Shown: positions 1 to 7,028 of the stretch, piece by piece | How the letters are laid out: every line of letters starts with the position of its first letter | Position numbering within the stretch: position 1 is the first letter of the stretch | Source: Cellvibrionaceae bacterium | GTDB lineage: Bacteria > Pseudomonadota > Gammaproteobacteria > Pseudomonadales > Cellvibrionaceae | DNA: 13,763 nucleotides | Assembly: GCA_030597965.1 (NCBI GenBank) | Contig: JAUVQU010000044.1 | Span: forward strand, 1 to 13,763 | Reading direction: 5' to 3' | The notes under the pieces: generated by a model | The model's input: the letters and a program-made list of their open reading frames with translations, nothing else | Database searches by the model: none | What the model was told of the DNA's origin: nothing | Position numbers and translations under genes: made by a program

Positions 1-36
1 CCGGTATAAAAATATTCAATTTTTATACCGGTTTTT
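1..36. terminator. Strong hairpin followed by a T-run (likely terminator)
   Basis: Positions 1-13 and 19-31 form a perfect 13-bp inverted repeat around a 5-nt loop, followed by five T at 32-36. Read on the + strand this is a classic intrinsic terminator for a gene left of the window. The stem is symmetric, so it may also end the leftward DUF4870 transcript that stops at 56, but the bases past position 1 that would give the minus-strand U-run are not visible. Confidence 0.75.
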
Positions 37-55
37 GGCTTAAAGGCTGGACTCT

Positions 56-385
56 CTACTTGATAAGGCGCAGAGCGAATGGTACTTCGTAATTGTCTCC
101 TTTGGAAACAGCAACGGCACCCAGGATGCAAAAGATCAGGTGAATTATGCCTACAGCGGAAGTGAGTAATCCGCCAATACTGCCGAGACCGATAGCCGAG
201 ATGATTGAGGCTGCTGCATAGGCCAAAAACGCTGTAATGGCCCAGTTTAAAGCTTCGGTTGATTGTGATTTCACATATTTATCATCGGCTTTGAGTAAAT
301 AGCCCAACAGGCCCGGGATGAAATGTAAAAAAATAGTACAAACCCACATGGCCAAAGCCAGGTTTTTAGAGTCTTTAGATGCCAT
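56..385 (-). CDS. DUF4870 domain-containing small membrane protein
   Basis: A 109-residue, very hydrophobic protein with three predicted membrane segments, at about residues 9-31, 47-67 and 73-93. The short polar loop KADDKYVKSQSTEALNW between the first two resembles the conserved loop of DUF4870 (Tic20-like) proteins, where a stretch around 'H..Q.LNF/W' precedes the second helix. Family members are usually 100-120 residues, so this looks complete. The ATG is preceded by GAGG at a workable spacing. The molecular function of the family is not established and I do not assign one. It lies downstream of, and in the same direction as, the crotonase-like gene, with a 90-nt gap containing a hairpin. 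It may therefore have its own promoter; a TATAGT box on the minus strand at 428-433 is a weak candidate. Confidence 0.85.
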   Translation of the reverse strand: MASKDSKNLALAMWVCTIFLHFIPGLLGYLLKADDKYVKSQSTEALNWAITAFLAYAAASIISAIGLGSIGGLLTSAVGIIHLIFCILGAVAVSKGDNYEVPFALRLIK

Positions 386-451
386 CTTGAACCTCGTTTA
401 TTTAGGACTTCATTTTATCAGGTCGGAACTATACATCACCCTTACTGATGA

Positions 452-480
452 ATTAAACCTCAAAATGGACGAGGTTTAAT
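452..480 (-). terminator. Hairpin overlapping the crotonase-like gene's stop codon
   Basis: Positions 452-461 and 471-480 are perfect 10-bp inverted complements around a 9-nt loop. The stop codon of the enoyl-CoA hydratase-like gene (476-478) lies inside one arm. On the minus strand the stem is followed only by a short T-rich stretch, not a proper U-run. It may be a weak terminator or an mRNA 3'-end stabiliser between this gene and the DUF4870 gene. Confidence 0.45.
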
Positions 481-1267
481 CCCTTCCTTTAAAATCAGGC
501 GCACGCTTGGTGGCAAATGCCTCTATGCCTTCAGATCCGTCTTCACTGACACTGCGGGAGGATATCGCCCGTGATTCGGCCTGCATCTGAGTTTCCATGC
601 TGGCGTTGACGCCATCCATGATCATGCGTTTGGTTAAACCGTAGGATTTGGTTGGTCCCTGCGCTAATTCCGCAGCAATGGCAAAAGTCTTATCAAATAG
701 CTCGTCATCCTTCTCTATTCCATTAATGAGCCCCCAATCCAGGGCCTGCTGAGCACCAAAAACAGGATTGAGTAGAGCGATTTCTTTTGCGCGTCTAAGT
801 CCGACCATCTGTGCCAAAGTGAAGCTGCTGCCGCCATCCGGCGCTAATCCAGCCTTAGTGTAAGCCATGGTGAATTTGGCTTTTTCAGAGGCAAAGGCAA
901 GATCGCTGGCTAATGCCAGACTAAAGCCACCACCGGCGGCGGTACCATTAATAGCGGTAATAACAGGGGCGTCCATGTAGTTGAGGCGGCTCAGCGTACC
1001 GTGAAAATGATGAGTGAGCACACGAATATATTCTTCCCGTTTTGCGCCCATTTCGTAGAGGGTTTTTAAGTCTCCACCGGCGCAAAACATTGCACCGTTG
1101 CCGGTTAAAACCACGGCGCGAATTTCTGGGTTTTCATCGCAATGGGCTACGGCATTAGAAAATTCTTTGGTCATGCTTAAATTTAATGCGTTGCCTTCGT
1201 TGGGGCGGTTAAGCCGAATAATGCCAACGCCTGATTCAATGTTAAATTCTAGATGTTCGAAATTCAT
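476..1267 (-). CDS. Enoyl-CoA hydratase/isomerase family protein (PaaG-like isomerase type)
   Basis: A 263-residue crotonase-fold protein of normal family length. The first oxyanion-hole element is FCAGGDL (about 61-67) and the second is AAGGGFSLAL (about 110-119). The two glutamates that drive water addition in true enoyl-CoA hydratases appear replaced: the GGGCEL position reads GGGFSL (Ser116) and the QPE position reads MAY (Tyr136). Instead there is GLAPDGG with Asp144, the aspartate position used by PaaG-type ring-opening isomerases and related delta3-delta2-enoyl-CoA isomerases. I therefore expect an isomerase or another crotonase reaction more than a hydratase; the substrate is unknown. 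The start ATG has AGGTAA upstream. It follows the glutathione S-transferase gene by 40 nt on the same strand, probably as a two-gene operon. It is separate from the catabolic locus to its right, although it could serve it. Confidence 0.9.
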   Translation of the reverse strand: MNFEHLEFNIESGVGIIRLNRPNEGNALNLSMTKEFSNAVAHCDENPEIRAVVLTGNGAMFCAGGDLKTLYEMGAKREEYIRVLTHHFHGTLSRLNYMDAPVITAINGTAAGGGFSLALASDLAFASEKAKFTMAYTKAGLAPDGGSSFTLAQMVGLRRAKEIALLNPVFGAQQALDWGLINGIEKDDELFDKTFAIAAELAQGPTKSYGLTKRMIMDGVNASMETQMQAESRAISSRSVSEDGSEGIEAFATKRAPDFKGRD

Positions 1268-1307
1268 AACGGTTACCTGTTTGTTCTCTGCAATTTGTCG
1301 TTGAGAA

Positions 1308-1961
1308 TTAAAGCGCCGACGGAAACTCTTTTTCTTTTTCTAAACAGCGCTGAAAGGCCGGGCGTTCCAATATGCGCTGTAAATACGCTTGGGTATTGGG
1401 GCCGAATTCATCATCTACGCCAAGTCGATGAGCGAAGTACACGGCAAAGCCGACACAAATATCGGCAATCGTTAGGTGTCCCCGTGGATTTTCTTCGCTG
1501 ATACCGCAGAGGTAATCTCTGTCTTCCAGCGCGGTTTCGACGCTGCGCAGTCGCGCATAAAACCACTGTTTATAGTCAGCTGCGACCCGCGGGAGCTTTC
1601 GTTCATCAGGCTCAAGCACTTGGTAACGGAGAACAATGGTTAATGGATAGGTGAAGGTAGTATCGCTGCGGTAGAGCCAGTTTAAAAACTCACCGTACTC
1701 AGGGTCATCGCTATTGATCCAAAGTGGGGAGTCTTTGCCGTATCGCTCCGCCAGGTAATGGCAAATGGCGACAGATTCTGTGAGCACCAAGTCTCCATCA
1801 AGAAAGGTGGGTACGGTTCCCATCGGGTTGAGCTCTTTATAACCTTTCGCTTTATATCGAGGAGGAAACGGCAGGTTGATTAATGTGTAATCAAGACCTA
1901 ATTCCTCAAGTGCCCACATAGGGCGTAAAGAACGGGCATCGCGGCAATGGTAGAGTTTCAT
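1308..1961 (-). CDS. Glutathione S-transferase family protein
   Basis: A 217-residue cytosolic GST of typical length. The N-terminal thioredoxin-fold domain (about 1-78) opens MKLYHCRDARSLRPMWALEE, with Ser11 as a plausible thiolate-stabilising residue. It contains the cis-proline motif GTVPTF (Pro51) and the glutathione gamma-glutamyl-binding pair TES (Glu62-Ser63). The rest (about 90-217) is the helical C-terminal domain, with LTIADICVGF as the usual N-capping/hydrophobic-staple helix. Such enzymes conjugate or reduce electrophiles with glutathione; the specific substrate cannot be read from sequence. The start ATG is preceded by an A-rich stretch and I see no clear Shine-Dalgarno sequence. 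It is the first gene of a likely pair with the crotonase-like gene, downstream of a 320-nt non-coding stretch that must contain its promoter. Confidence 0.92.
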   Translation of the reverse strand: MKLYHCRDARSLRPMWALEELGLDYTLINLPFPPRYKAKGYKELNPMGTVPTFLDGDLVLTESVAICHYLAERYGKDSPLWINSDDPEYGEFLNWLYRSDTTFTYPLTIVLRYQVLEPDERKLPRVAADYKQWFYARLRSVETALEDRDYLCGISEENPRGHLTIADICVGFAVYFAHRLGVDDEFGPNTQAYLQRILERPAFQRCLEKEKEFPSAL

Positions 1962-2054
1962 TTTTTTTGATTCACAGTAAAAGTGCTATTTAATATCGGG
2001 AAGGCTTGCTTCAGCTATGTCTAAAGCGCGCCTTTTATAGCTACAAATACTGAC

Positions 2055-2087
2055 AGTTTGCCTGTATCTGGTTGAGACAGGCAAACT
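2055..2087. repeat. Perfect 11-bp hairpin in the intergenic region
   Basis: AGTTTGCCTGT at 2055-2065 is exactly complementary to ACAGGCAAACT at 2077-2087, with an 11-nt loop. Neither side has a clear T-run, so it is not a textbook intrinsic terminator. It could be an operator, or the 3' end of the leftward lyase transcript. Confidence 0.6.
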
Positions 2088-2105
2088 TATGTGGAGAGTG
2101 GTGGT

Positions 2106-2224
2106 GGGACGGCTAGGCTACCCAGCACTTTAAGGGATTGACTATCGCTCAGCTCGTGTCCATGAGCTGGTTATTATTGTTATTTCGATAGCGGGTAGTG
2201 CATACGGGTAGTGCCTAGCGTCCC
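2106..2224. repeat. Nested inverted-repeat element of about 119 nt
   Basis: The outer arms are GGGACGGCTAGGC (2106-2118) and GCCTAGCGTCCC (2213-2224), which pair over 12 bp with one bulged base. Inside them, in correct nested order, CTACCC (2118-2123) matches GGGTAG (2206-2211), CTATCG (2142-2147) matches CGATAG (2186-2191), and CAGCTC (2150-2155) matches GAGCTG (2164-2169). A direct repeat CGGGTAGTGC occurs at 2192-2201 and 2205-2214, giving two alternative partners for the second stem. It could be a structured RNA, a small non-autonomous palindromic element or an extended terminator. Confidence 0.6.
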
Positions 2225-2281
2225 GTCAAATAGAATAGCTCAATAGTCAGGTTAGTCAAGAAAATTACTAACTTTATTTGT

Positions 2282-3145
2282 CTAGCTTGTTGCTAATACC
2301 TGTTGTGCCTGTTTCAGGTGAGGTTTGTCCAGCATTTTCCCATCCAGGCCCACAGTGCCTGCTCCATTGCCGTCCTCAAATGCCTGTACTACACGCTTTG
2401 CGTAAGAGATTTCCTCTTCGGAGGGCGTAAAGCATTCATTAATGATGGCGACTTGTGCCGGGTGGATGGCTATTTTTGCGGTAAAGCCCTCGCGGCGTGC
2501 GCGGAGGCATTCATCTCGAAGCCCGTCGTCATTGCGAAAGTCGAGGTAAGCGCCGTCACACGCTTGCATGTCGCCTGCATGGGTGACCAGCAGGCAATTT
2601 GCCCGATTCATTTGGTGTACCAGGAAATATGCGCCGTTTTCATCTTTATTGGTGGAGGCTCCTAGGTCGGCGGACATATCTTCGGCACCCCATGTCATGG
2701 CGGTGAGTCGTGGTATGACGTTAGCAAAGTCTGCTTGATTCAATGTGCCAATACAGGATTCCGCGATACTCATGACCTTGGTGCTGCCCAGCTCAATGCC
2801 ATGCTGTTGTTCCAAAATGGTCATGTAGTTATCGAGGGCTTTGAAATCTTCCGCTGTGCTGGGCTTAGGAAAGAATACGCCGTAAGGCTTGCCGGCCATA
2901 ACGGACACTAAGTCTTTCAGCATATGTTCTGTGCTGATGGGGTTAATGCGTACCCAAAGCTGCGGTTTGCTCTTGCCATGCCACTCATTTAAATAAGCGG
3001 TCGTCATTTCTCGTGCCAGTGGTTTGTTCTGCTCGGATACGGCGTCTTCAAGGCACAGAATTAAGGCGTCGGCACCAAGATCTTGGGCCTTACCTAATTT
3101 TTTTTCGCTGTCCCCAGGGACAAACATAAATGATTTGGCTGGCAT
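2282..3145 (-). CDS. HpcH/HpaI aldolase / CitE-like acyl-CoA lyase
   Basis: A 287-residue TIM-barrel lyase of the HpcH/HpaI (citrate lyase beta-like) family. Visible motifs are FVPGDSEKK (8-16), LEDAVS (32-37), VRINP with Arg66, SIAES with Glu129, WGAEDMSADLG (152-162) and AIHPAQV (226-232). Glu129 and Asp156 are the likely Mg2+ ligands. Family members cleave beta-hydroxyacyl-CoAs by retro-Claisen chemistry (malyl-, methylmalyl-, citramalyl- or HMG-CoA). M. tuberculosis Rv2498c, which accepts HMG-CoA-type and citramalyl-CoA substrates, sits in a similar gene set. With a MaoC hydratase upstream and acetoacetyl-CoA synthetase in the same operon, I infer cleavage of an HMG-CoA-like thioester to acetyl-CoA plus a 3-oxo acid. 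Citramalyl- or malyl-CoA lyase are alternatives. An AGGA Shine-Dalgarno sits ahead of the ATG. It is the last gene of the leftward operon; the 108-nt gap before it holds a large palindrome. Confidence 0.9.
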   Translation of the reverse strand: MPAKSFMFVPGDSEKKLGKAQDLGADALILCLEDAVSEQNKPLAREMTTAYLNEWHGKSKPQLWVRINPISTEHMLKDLVSVMAGKPYGVFFPKPSTAEDFKALDNYMTILEQQHGIELGSTKVMSIAESCIGTLNQADFANVIPRLTAMTWGAEDMSADLGASTNKDENGAYFLVHQMNRANCLLVTHAGDMQACDGAYLDFRNDDGLRDECLRARREGFTAKIAIHPAQVAIINECFTPSEEEISYAKRVVQAFEDGNGAGTVGLDGKMLDKPHLKQAQQVLATS

Positions 3146-3183
3146 AGTTTTTCCTTTTGGTCTTTCTGCTTCTAGTCAGGGCA

Positions 3184-3239
3184 GGGCCGAATTTATTCGC
3201 CCAATAGTAAAGGTTAATTAGGTTGAATAAATTCGACCC
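3184..3239 (-). repeat. 15-bp-arm palindrome between MaoC and lyase genes
   Basis: The arm GGGCCGAATTTATTC (3184-3198) pairs with GAATAAATTCGACCC (3225-3239) at 14 of 15 positions. In the minus-strand RNA the odd pair becomes a G-U wobble, so the leftward transcript can form a full 15-bp stem with a 26-nt loop. No U-run follows. It looks like an interspersed palindromic repeat or an mRNA processing/stability element inside the operon, not a terminator. Confidence 0.65.
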
Positions 3240-3253
3240 CACTTTTGTAACTT

Positions 3254-3703
3254 CTAAGCAGATTTTTTTATTAGAACAACTCGTACAATCGTACACACAA
3301 CTTCATCACGCTGGTTGTGCACAATATGCTTCATGGTCACAATACCGTCATTCGGGCGGGATTTACTTTCGCGCTTGTCCAATACTTCTGTTTGTACGCG
3401 CAGGGTGTCGCCGATAAATACGGGGTTTGGCGTCAGAATTTCTTTAAATCCCAAGTTGGCAATAACGGTTCCCTGAGTGGTGTCTTCGACGGTGACGCCG
3501 GTTGCCATGGCAATGGTGTACATGCTGTTCACAACGATCTGGCCAAATTCAGTTTGTTTGGCGTATTCAGCGTCCATGTGCAGCGGCTGCGGGTTGTGAG
3601 TAATGCAGCAGAATAAAACGTTGTCGGACTCGGTTACGGTGCGACGAAATCCGTGAGTAATAATTTCGCCAACGACGAATTCATCATAAAACTTACCTGG
3701 CAT
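3254..3703 (-). CDS. MaoC-family (R)-specific enoyl-CoA hydratase/dehydratase
   Basis: A 149-residue single hot-dog-fold protein, the usual size for a stand-alone MaoC hydratase. The hydratase motif is at residues 35-48, THNPQPLHMDAEYA, with His42 as the catalytic histidine. The aspartate normally five residues before it is Asn37 here. The second conserved block, IANLGFKEILTPNPVFIGDT (about 81-100), is typical of MaoC proteins that act on branched or dicarboxylic acyl-CoAs such as mesaconyl- or itaconyl-CoA. Together with the CitE-like lyase downstream and a methylcrotonyl-type carboxylase divergent to it, I infer hydration of a 3-methylglutaconyl-CoA-like intermediate to an HMG-CoA-like product. 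Mesaconyl- or itaconyl-CoA hydration is the main alternative. A perfect AAGGAG lies 8 nt before the ATG. It follows the oxidoreductase gene by 24 nt in the leftward operon. Confidence 0.9.
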   Translation of the reverse strand: MPGKFYDEFVVGEIITHGFRRTVTESDNVLFCCITHNPQPLHMDAEYAKQTEFGQIVVNSMYTIAMATGVTVEDTTQGTVIANLGFKEILTPNPVFIGDTLRVQTEVLDKRESKSRPNDGIVTMKHIVHNQRDEVVCTIVRVVLIKKSA

Positions 3704-3727
3704 AGTGAACTCCTTATTTATAGTTTG

Positions 3728-4759
3728 TTAGTTATTAAAATGGTTGATTTGAATCACGGATTTTCCCGTGTTATTTCCTAAGTAAAGATTTTCCAGGGCG
3801 GTAGGAGCTTTGTTCAAGCCTTGGTATTTATGTTCTTTGTATTGCAGTTGCTTTTGTCTAATCAGGGCGGCCAGCACTTCAGCTACTGCAGGCCACTTCT
3901 CCATATGATCAAAAACCACAAAACCCTGTTGTAGCAGGCGTTTGGTAATGAAGTCTCGCTCGCGCCTTGGGGCCTGTGGTTTAGGGCTCCAGGAATCAAT
4001 GGCACTGGTACCGCACTGAATGATACGACCATTCAGATTCATGTGAGGCCATACAGCATCACTGATGGAGCCACTGGTTTGATCAAAGAAAATATCGATG
4101 GAGTTACCGTTGCAGAGCTCTGTGATACTTCGCTCTAGGTTCCCGTCTTGCTTGTAATTAATGGCTGCATCGTAGCCAAAATCAGACAGGCACTGTGCTA
4201 CTTTCTCATCGCTACCGGTAATGCCCAATACCCTGCAGCCCGCTTGCTTGGCGAGCTGGCCAGCAATGCTGCCGACAGCGCCTGCAGCGGTACTGATTAA
4301 AATGGTTTCTCCGGCTTTGGGTTGGCCAATTTGATTAAGCGCCAGATACGCAGTAATTCCGTTTAAGCCCAATACGCCCAGGCTGGCGGAAACAGGAATG
4401 AGGTTCGAGCCTCCGCATTCAGTGACTTTACGGAAAATTTGATCGGGGGTGACGGCTGCGTACTGTTGCCAGCCAAACCAGCCTGTGACCAGCTCGCCCT
4501 CTGAATAATCAGGGTGTTGCGATTCAATAACCTCGCCCACGGCGATTGATCGCATGACACTATTGATCCCGACAGGCTTCAGATAATTTTTTTCGTCACT
4601 GACCCAGCCGCGCATGGCGGGATCGGCGGAAACAAACAGGTTTTTAATCAGTACTTCACCATTTTTACAGGTCGGCATCGTGCCTTCGCTTAAAGCGAAG
4701 TGTTCGGCGCGAGGGTAGCCCTTGGGGCGACGGACTAAAATGATCTGCTGGTTACTCAT
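3728..4759 (-). CDS. NADP-dependent zinc-free MDR oxidoreductase (CurA/YncB/prostaglandin-reductase-like)
   Basis: A 343-residue medium-chain reductase. The N-terminus SNQQIILVRRPKGYPRAEHF and ADPAMRGW (about 50-57) are signatures of the CurA/leukotriene-B4-12-hydroxydehydrogenase branch, which lacks zinc ligands and reduces activated C=C bonds with NADPH. The Rossmann segment AAGAVGSIAGQLAKQAGCRV and the following GITGSDEKV are clear. I place the start at 4757-4759; an upstream in-frame ATG at 4855 would add 32 residues with no family resemblance and overlap the upstream gene by 68 nt. With the chosen start the gap to the synthetase stop is 28 nt. No strong Shine-Dalgarno is seen, so translation may be coupled. 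In this locus it may reduce a 2-enoyl-type pathway intermediate or a terpenoid enone/enal; the substrate is unknown. Confidence 0.9.
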   Translation of the reverse strand: MSNQQIILVRRPKGYPRAEHFALSEGTMPTCKNGEVLIKNLFVSADPAMRGWVSDEKNYLKPVGINSVMRSIAVGEVIESQHPDYSEGELVTGWFGWQQYAAVTPDQIFRKVTECGGSNLIPVSASLGVLGLNGITAYLALNQIGQPKAGETILISTAAGAVGSIAGQLAKQAGCRVLGITGSDEKVAQCLSDFGYDAAINYKQDGNLERSITELCNGNSIDIFFDQTSGSISDAVWPHMNLNGRIIQCGTSAIDSWSPKPQAPRRERDFITKRLLQQGFVVFDHMEKWPAVAEVLAALIRQKQLQYKEHKYQGLNKAPTALENLYLGNNTGKSVIQINHFNN

Positions 4760-4787
4760 GGCTTTTTTGTTTCTGATTATTATTGAC

Positions 4788-6800
4788 TCAGGCGTATTCG
4801 TTTTCGATGGTCTTGGCGAACTCAGCAAAATACTCAATGGCGCTTGGGTTGGCACAGGCGCCTAAGTTCACTGCCTTACTGACCGGCTTACCCATCAATA
4901 ATTTTTTGACCGGAATTTCCTGCTTTTTACCAGAGAGTGTGTAAGGAATCTCTTCTACAACATAGACCTTTTCTGGTACATGTCGCGGTGAACACTTGGC
5001 GCTTAGATTTGTCTTTATCTCGGTTAGCATGGCGTTGGTCAGTTCATACCCATCATTGAGCACAACAAACATCGGCATAAAGAATTTGGAGCCAGGCAAT
5101 TCCAGATTAATGATCAGGCTGTCTTTGATGCCTTCTATGCATTCCACATTGCGATAGATTTCAGAGGTGCCGATACGTATGCCGAAGCGATTCAATGTGG
5201 AGTCACTGCGTCCCATGATTCGACAGCTGTTGTCCGACCTGAAATGAATTAAATCTCCTTGCCACCAGATACCTTCGTAGGTTTCAAAGTAGCTGCTTTT
5301 ATAGCGGGCGTTACCTTCATCATTCCAGAAGTACAGGGGCATGGAGGGAATGGGTTGGCGGACAACTAACTCTCCGTCTTCGTCGAGAATAGGGTTGCCA
5401 TCGTCATCCAGTGCGCAAACATCAACGCCCAGGCAGGGCGCCTGGATGAAGCCTGCGTGAACGGGCTGTGTAGGTGTGCCACCCACGAATGCCGTAGCGA
5501 CATCGGTGCCACCGCTCATGCTGACAACATGGAGATCTTTATGGATGTTCTCATAGAGCCAGGCAAAGTTTTCAGGTGATACCGGAGAGCCGGTACTGGC
5601 TATAGTGGTTATCTTTGATAGGTCGTAGTGATCTTTAGGGCAGTAACCCTTTTCCATTAGTGTGTTGATGTAGGTTGGACTGGCACCAAAGTAGGTGACA
5701 CCAAAACGCTCACTGAGATCCCAAAGGCGATCAAGCGGGTAGGTCGGGCAACCATCGTAAATGACGATGGCTGAGCCGGTGGCCAGTCCACCTGTCAGCA
5801 TGTTGAACATGGTCCAGCCGGTGGTGGTGTAAAAGAATTTTACCGAATCGGGTTTTAGGTCGTCATGAAGCCAGCCGAATTTTATAAACTCCAGTAGCAC
5901 GCCGCCCTGAGAGTGAACAATGCCCTTAGGCATACCGGTAGTGCCGGAGGTGTACATGACCCATATAGGGTGGTTGAATTCTACCTGTTCAAATTCAAAT
6001 GTTTCGTAACAGGCATCATTATTTAATGCCTGCTCCCAGCTGATCAGTGAGCTGTTCACAGGTACTTGCGGTGGCCTGGGTGATTTGCAGTCAAGCCAGG
6101 GAAGGTGAATAACCTCGGTCAGGCTGGGTAAGGCTTCAATAATCTCATTAACGGAATTCAGTCTGTCGTGATGTTTGCCGTTATAGCCATAACCCGTAAC
6201 GGTTAATAAAACTTTGGGCTGAATTTGGCTGAAGCGCTCCAGTACACTGTTTGATCCAAAGTCAGGGGAGCAGCTCGACCAGGTGGCGCCAACGCTGATC
6301 ACGGCGAACATGGCAACCACGGCTTCTATGGATGTTGGCAGATAGGCCGCCACTCGATCCCCTGGCTGGATGCCCTGGTTGCGAAGGTGGGTGGCCAATT
6401 TAACCACTTGAGCGCGTAGATCTATCCAGTTTATTTCACGTGGGTCAAAAATTTCGCTTTCTGCAAATACAGCTGTGCGGCTCAAGTCCCCAAGATCGCC
6501 CTTGCTCAGCATGTATTGAGCCATATTCAATTTGGCGCCAGTGAACCACTGTGCGCCGGGCATATTCTTGTCGGCGATAACTTGTTCGTAAGGCGTGCTG
6601 GCCTTCACCTCATAACACTGCCAAATGGCTTCCCAGAAACGGGCAATATCATCTATGGACCACTGCCACAGAGATTGGTAATCAGTCAGTTCGGTGTCGT
6701 GGTGCTTGTTGACCCAGCTGATGAATTGGGTCACGCCCGAATTATCAATACGTTCTTGGGTTGGCGTCCACAGTAGGGTGCCGGCTTCAACTTGAGACAT
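4788..6800 (-). CDS. Acetoacetyl-CoA synthetase (acetoacetate--CoA ligase)
   Basis: A 670-residue ANL-superfamily acyl-CoA synthetase of the acetoacetate-CoA ligase type (usual length about 650-670). It activates a free 3-oxo acid with ATP and CoA via an acyl-adenylate in the cytoplasm. Visible are the family-specific N-terminal region with MPGAQWFTGAKLN (about 80-92), ATWSSCSPDFG (about 172-182), the ATP-binding loop TSGTTGMPKG (284-293), STGSPVSPE (402-410), the adenylate-binding WWQGDL (512-517) and the C-terminal SGKKQEIPVKK with the catalytic lysine at about 625. It is the first gene of the leftward operon and starts about 100 nt from a predicted promoter with an operator. No strong Shine-Dalgarno is visible. 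Acetoacetate is the expected product of HMG-CoA-type cleavage by the downstream lyase, so this enzyme would return it to central metabolism. A longer 3-oxo acid is possible. Confidence 0.95.
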   Translation of the reverse strand: MSQVEAGTLLWTPTQERIDNSGVTQFISWVNKHHDTELTDYQSLWQWSIDDIARFWEAIWQCYEVKASTPYEQVIADKNMPGAQWFTGAKLNMAQYMLSKGDLGDLSRTAVFAESEIFDPREINWIDLRAQVVKLATHLRNQGIQPGDRVAAYLPTSIEAVVAMFAVISVGATWSSCSPDFGSNSVLERFSQIQPKVLLTVTGYGYNGKHHDRLNSVNEIIEALPSLTEVIHLPWLDCKSPRPPQVPVNSSLISWEQALNNDACYETFEFEQVEFNHPIWVMYTSGTTGMPKGIVHSQGGVLLEFIKFGWLHDDLKPDSVKFFYTTTGWTMFNMLTGGLATGSAIVIYDGCPTYPLDRLWDLSERFGVTYFGASPTYINTLMEKGYCPKDHYDLSKITTIASTGSPVSPENFAWLYENIHKDLHVVSMSGGTDVATAFVGGTPTQPVHAGFIQAPCLGVDVCALDDDGNPILDEDGELVVRQPIPSMPLYFWNDEGNARYKSSYFETYEGIWWQGDLIHFRSDNSCRIMGRSDSTLNRFGIRIGTSEIYRNVECIEGIKDSLIINLELPGSKFFMPMFVVLNDGYELTNAMLTEIKTNLSAKCSPRHVPEKVYVVEEIPYTLSGKKQEIPVKKLLMGKPVSKAVNLGACANPSAIEYFAEFAKTIENEYA

Positions 6801-6893
6801 GGTGTGTGTTTTTTAACCTTGTGGTCTTTCAGTGTGGTGGTGCTTAATCATATCTGAAAAGCCACCAACAAATAAGTATGCTAACTAATTTAA

Positions 6894-6906
6894 TGAGTCT
6901 GACTCA
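6894..6906. promoter_or_regulatory. Operator copy 1 (perfect 13-bp palindrome)
   Basis: TGAGTCTGACTCA is a perfect palindrome around a central T. It directly abuts the downstream edge of the predicted leftward -10 box, so a bound repressor would cover the transcription start of the synthetase operon. A second copy with 11 of 13 identical bases lies at 7038-7050. Paired 13-bp inverted repeats are the kind of site bound by TetR-family repressors of catabolic loci such as AtuR; which protein binds here is unknown. Confidence 0.65.
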
Positions 6907-6937
6907 ATTATAGCTTCTGTTTGGGCTGTTTAGTCAA
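6907..6937 (-). promoter_or_regulatory. Predicted sigma70 promoter for the leftward operon
   Basis: On the minus strand, TTGACT (6937-6932) and a consensus TATAAT (6912-6907) are separated by 19 nt, slightly longer than ideal. Transcription would start near 6900, inside operator copy 1, leaving a leader of about 100 nt before the synthetase ATG. Confidence 0.55.
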
Positions 6938-7028
6938 TGATGCTTGTTAATATTGATTGTTTGTGCTGGTTTTAGTGTCAGTTCATGTCGTATTTTTAAG
7001 CTTTAACAATTAAGTTACAGTAGGTCTA

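Larger units (their letters stand above)
1962..2281. other. Non-coding interval rich in inverted repeats
   Basis: This 320-nt stretch lies between the leftward lyase gene (stop at 2282) and the leftward glutathione S-transferase gene (start at 1961). I see no convincing ORF. It contains an 11-bp perfect hairpin (2055-2087) and a larger nested inverted-repeat block (2106-2224), listed separately. The promoter of the transferase gene should lie near 1965-2050; the minus strand there is A/T-rich, but I could not pick a promoter with confidence. Confidence 0.6.

Noticed and set aside
1253..1501. 82-codon + strand frame across the crotonase/transferase junction
   Set aside because: It is antisense to two solid genes and has no recognisable sequence features.
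4784..4790. TGACTCA half-site matching the operator, at the synthetase stop codon
   Set aside because: Only one half is present, with no left arm and no promoter nearby; a 7-mer can occur by chance.
4757..4855. Longer start for the zinc-free oxidoreductase at ATG 4855
   Set aside because: It would add 32 residues with no family similarity and overlap the synthetase gene by 68 nt; the protein from 4759 begins with the family's normal N-terminus.
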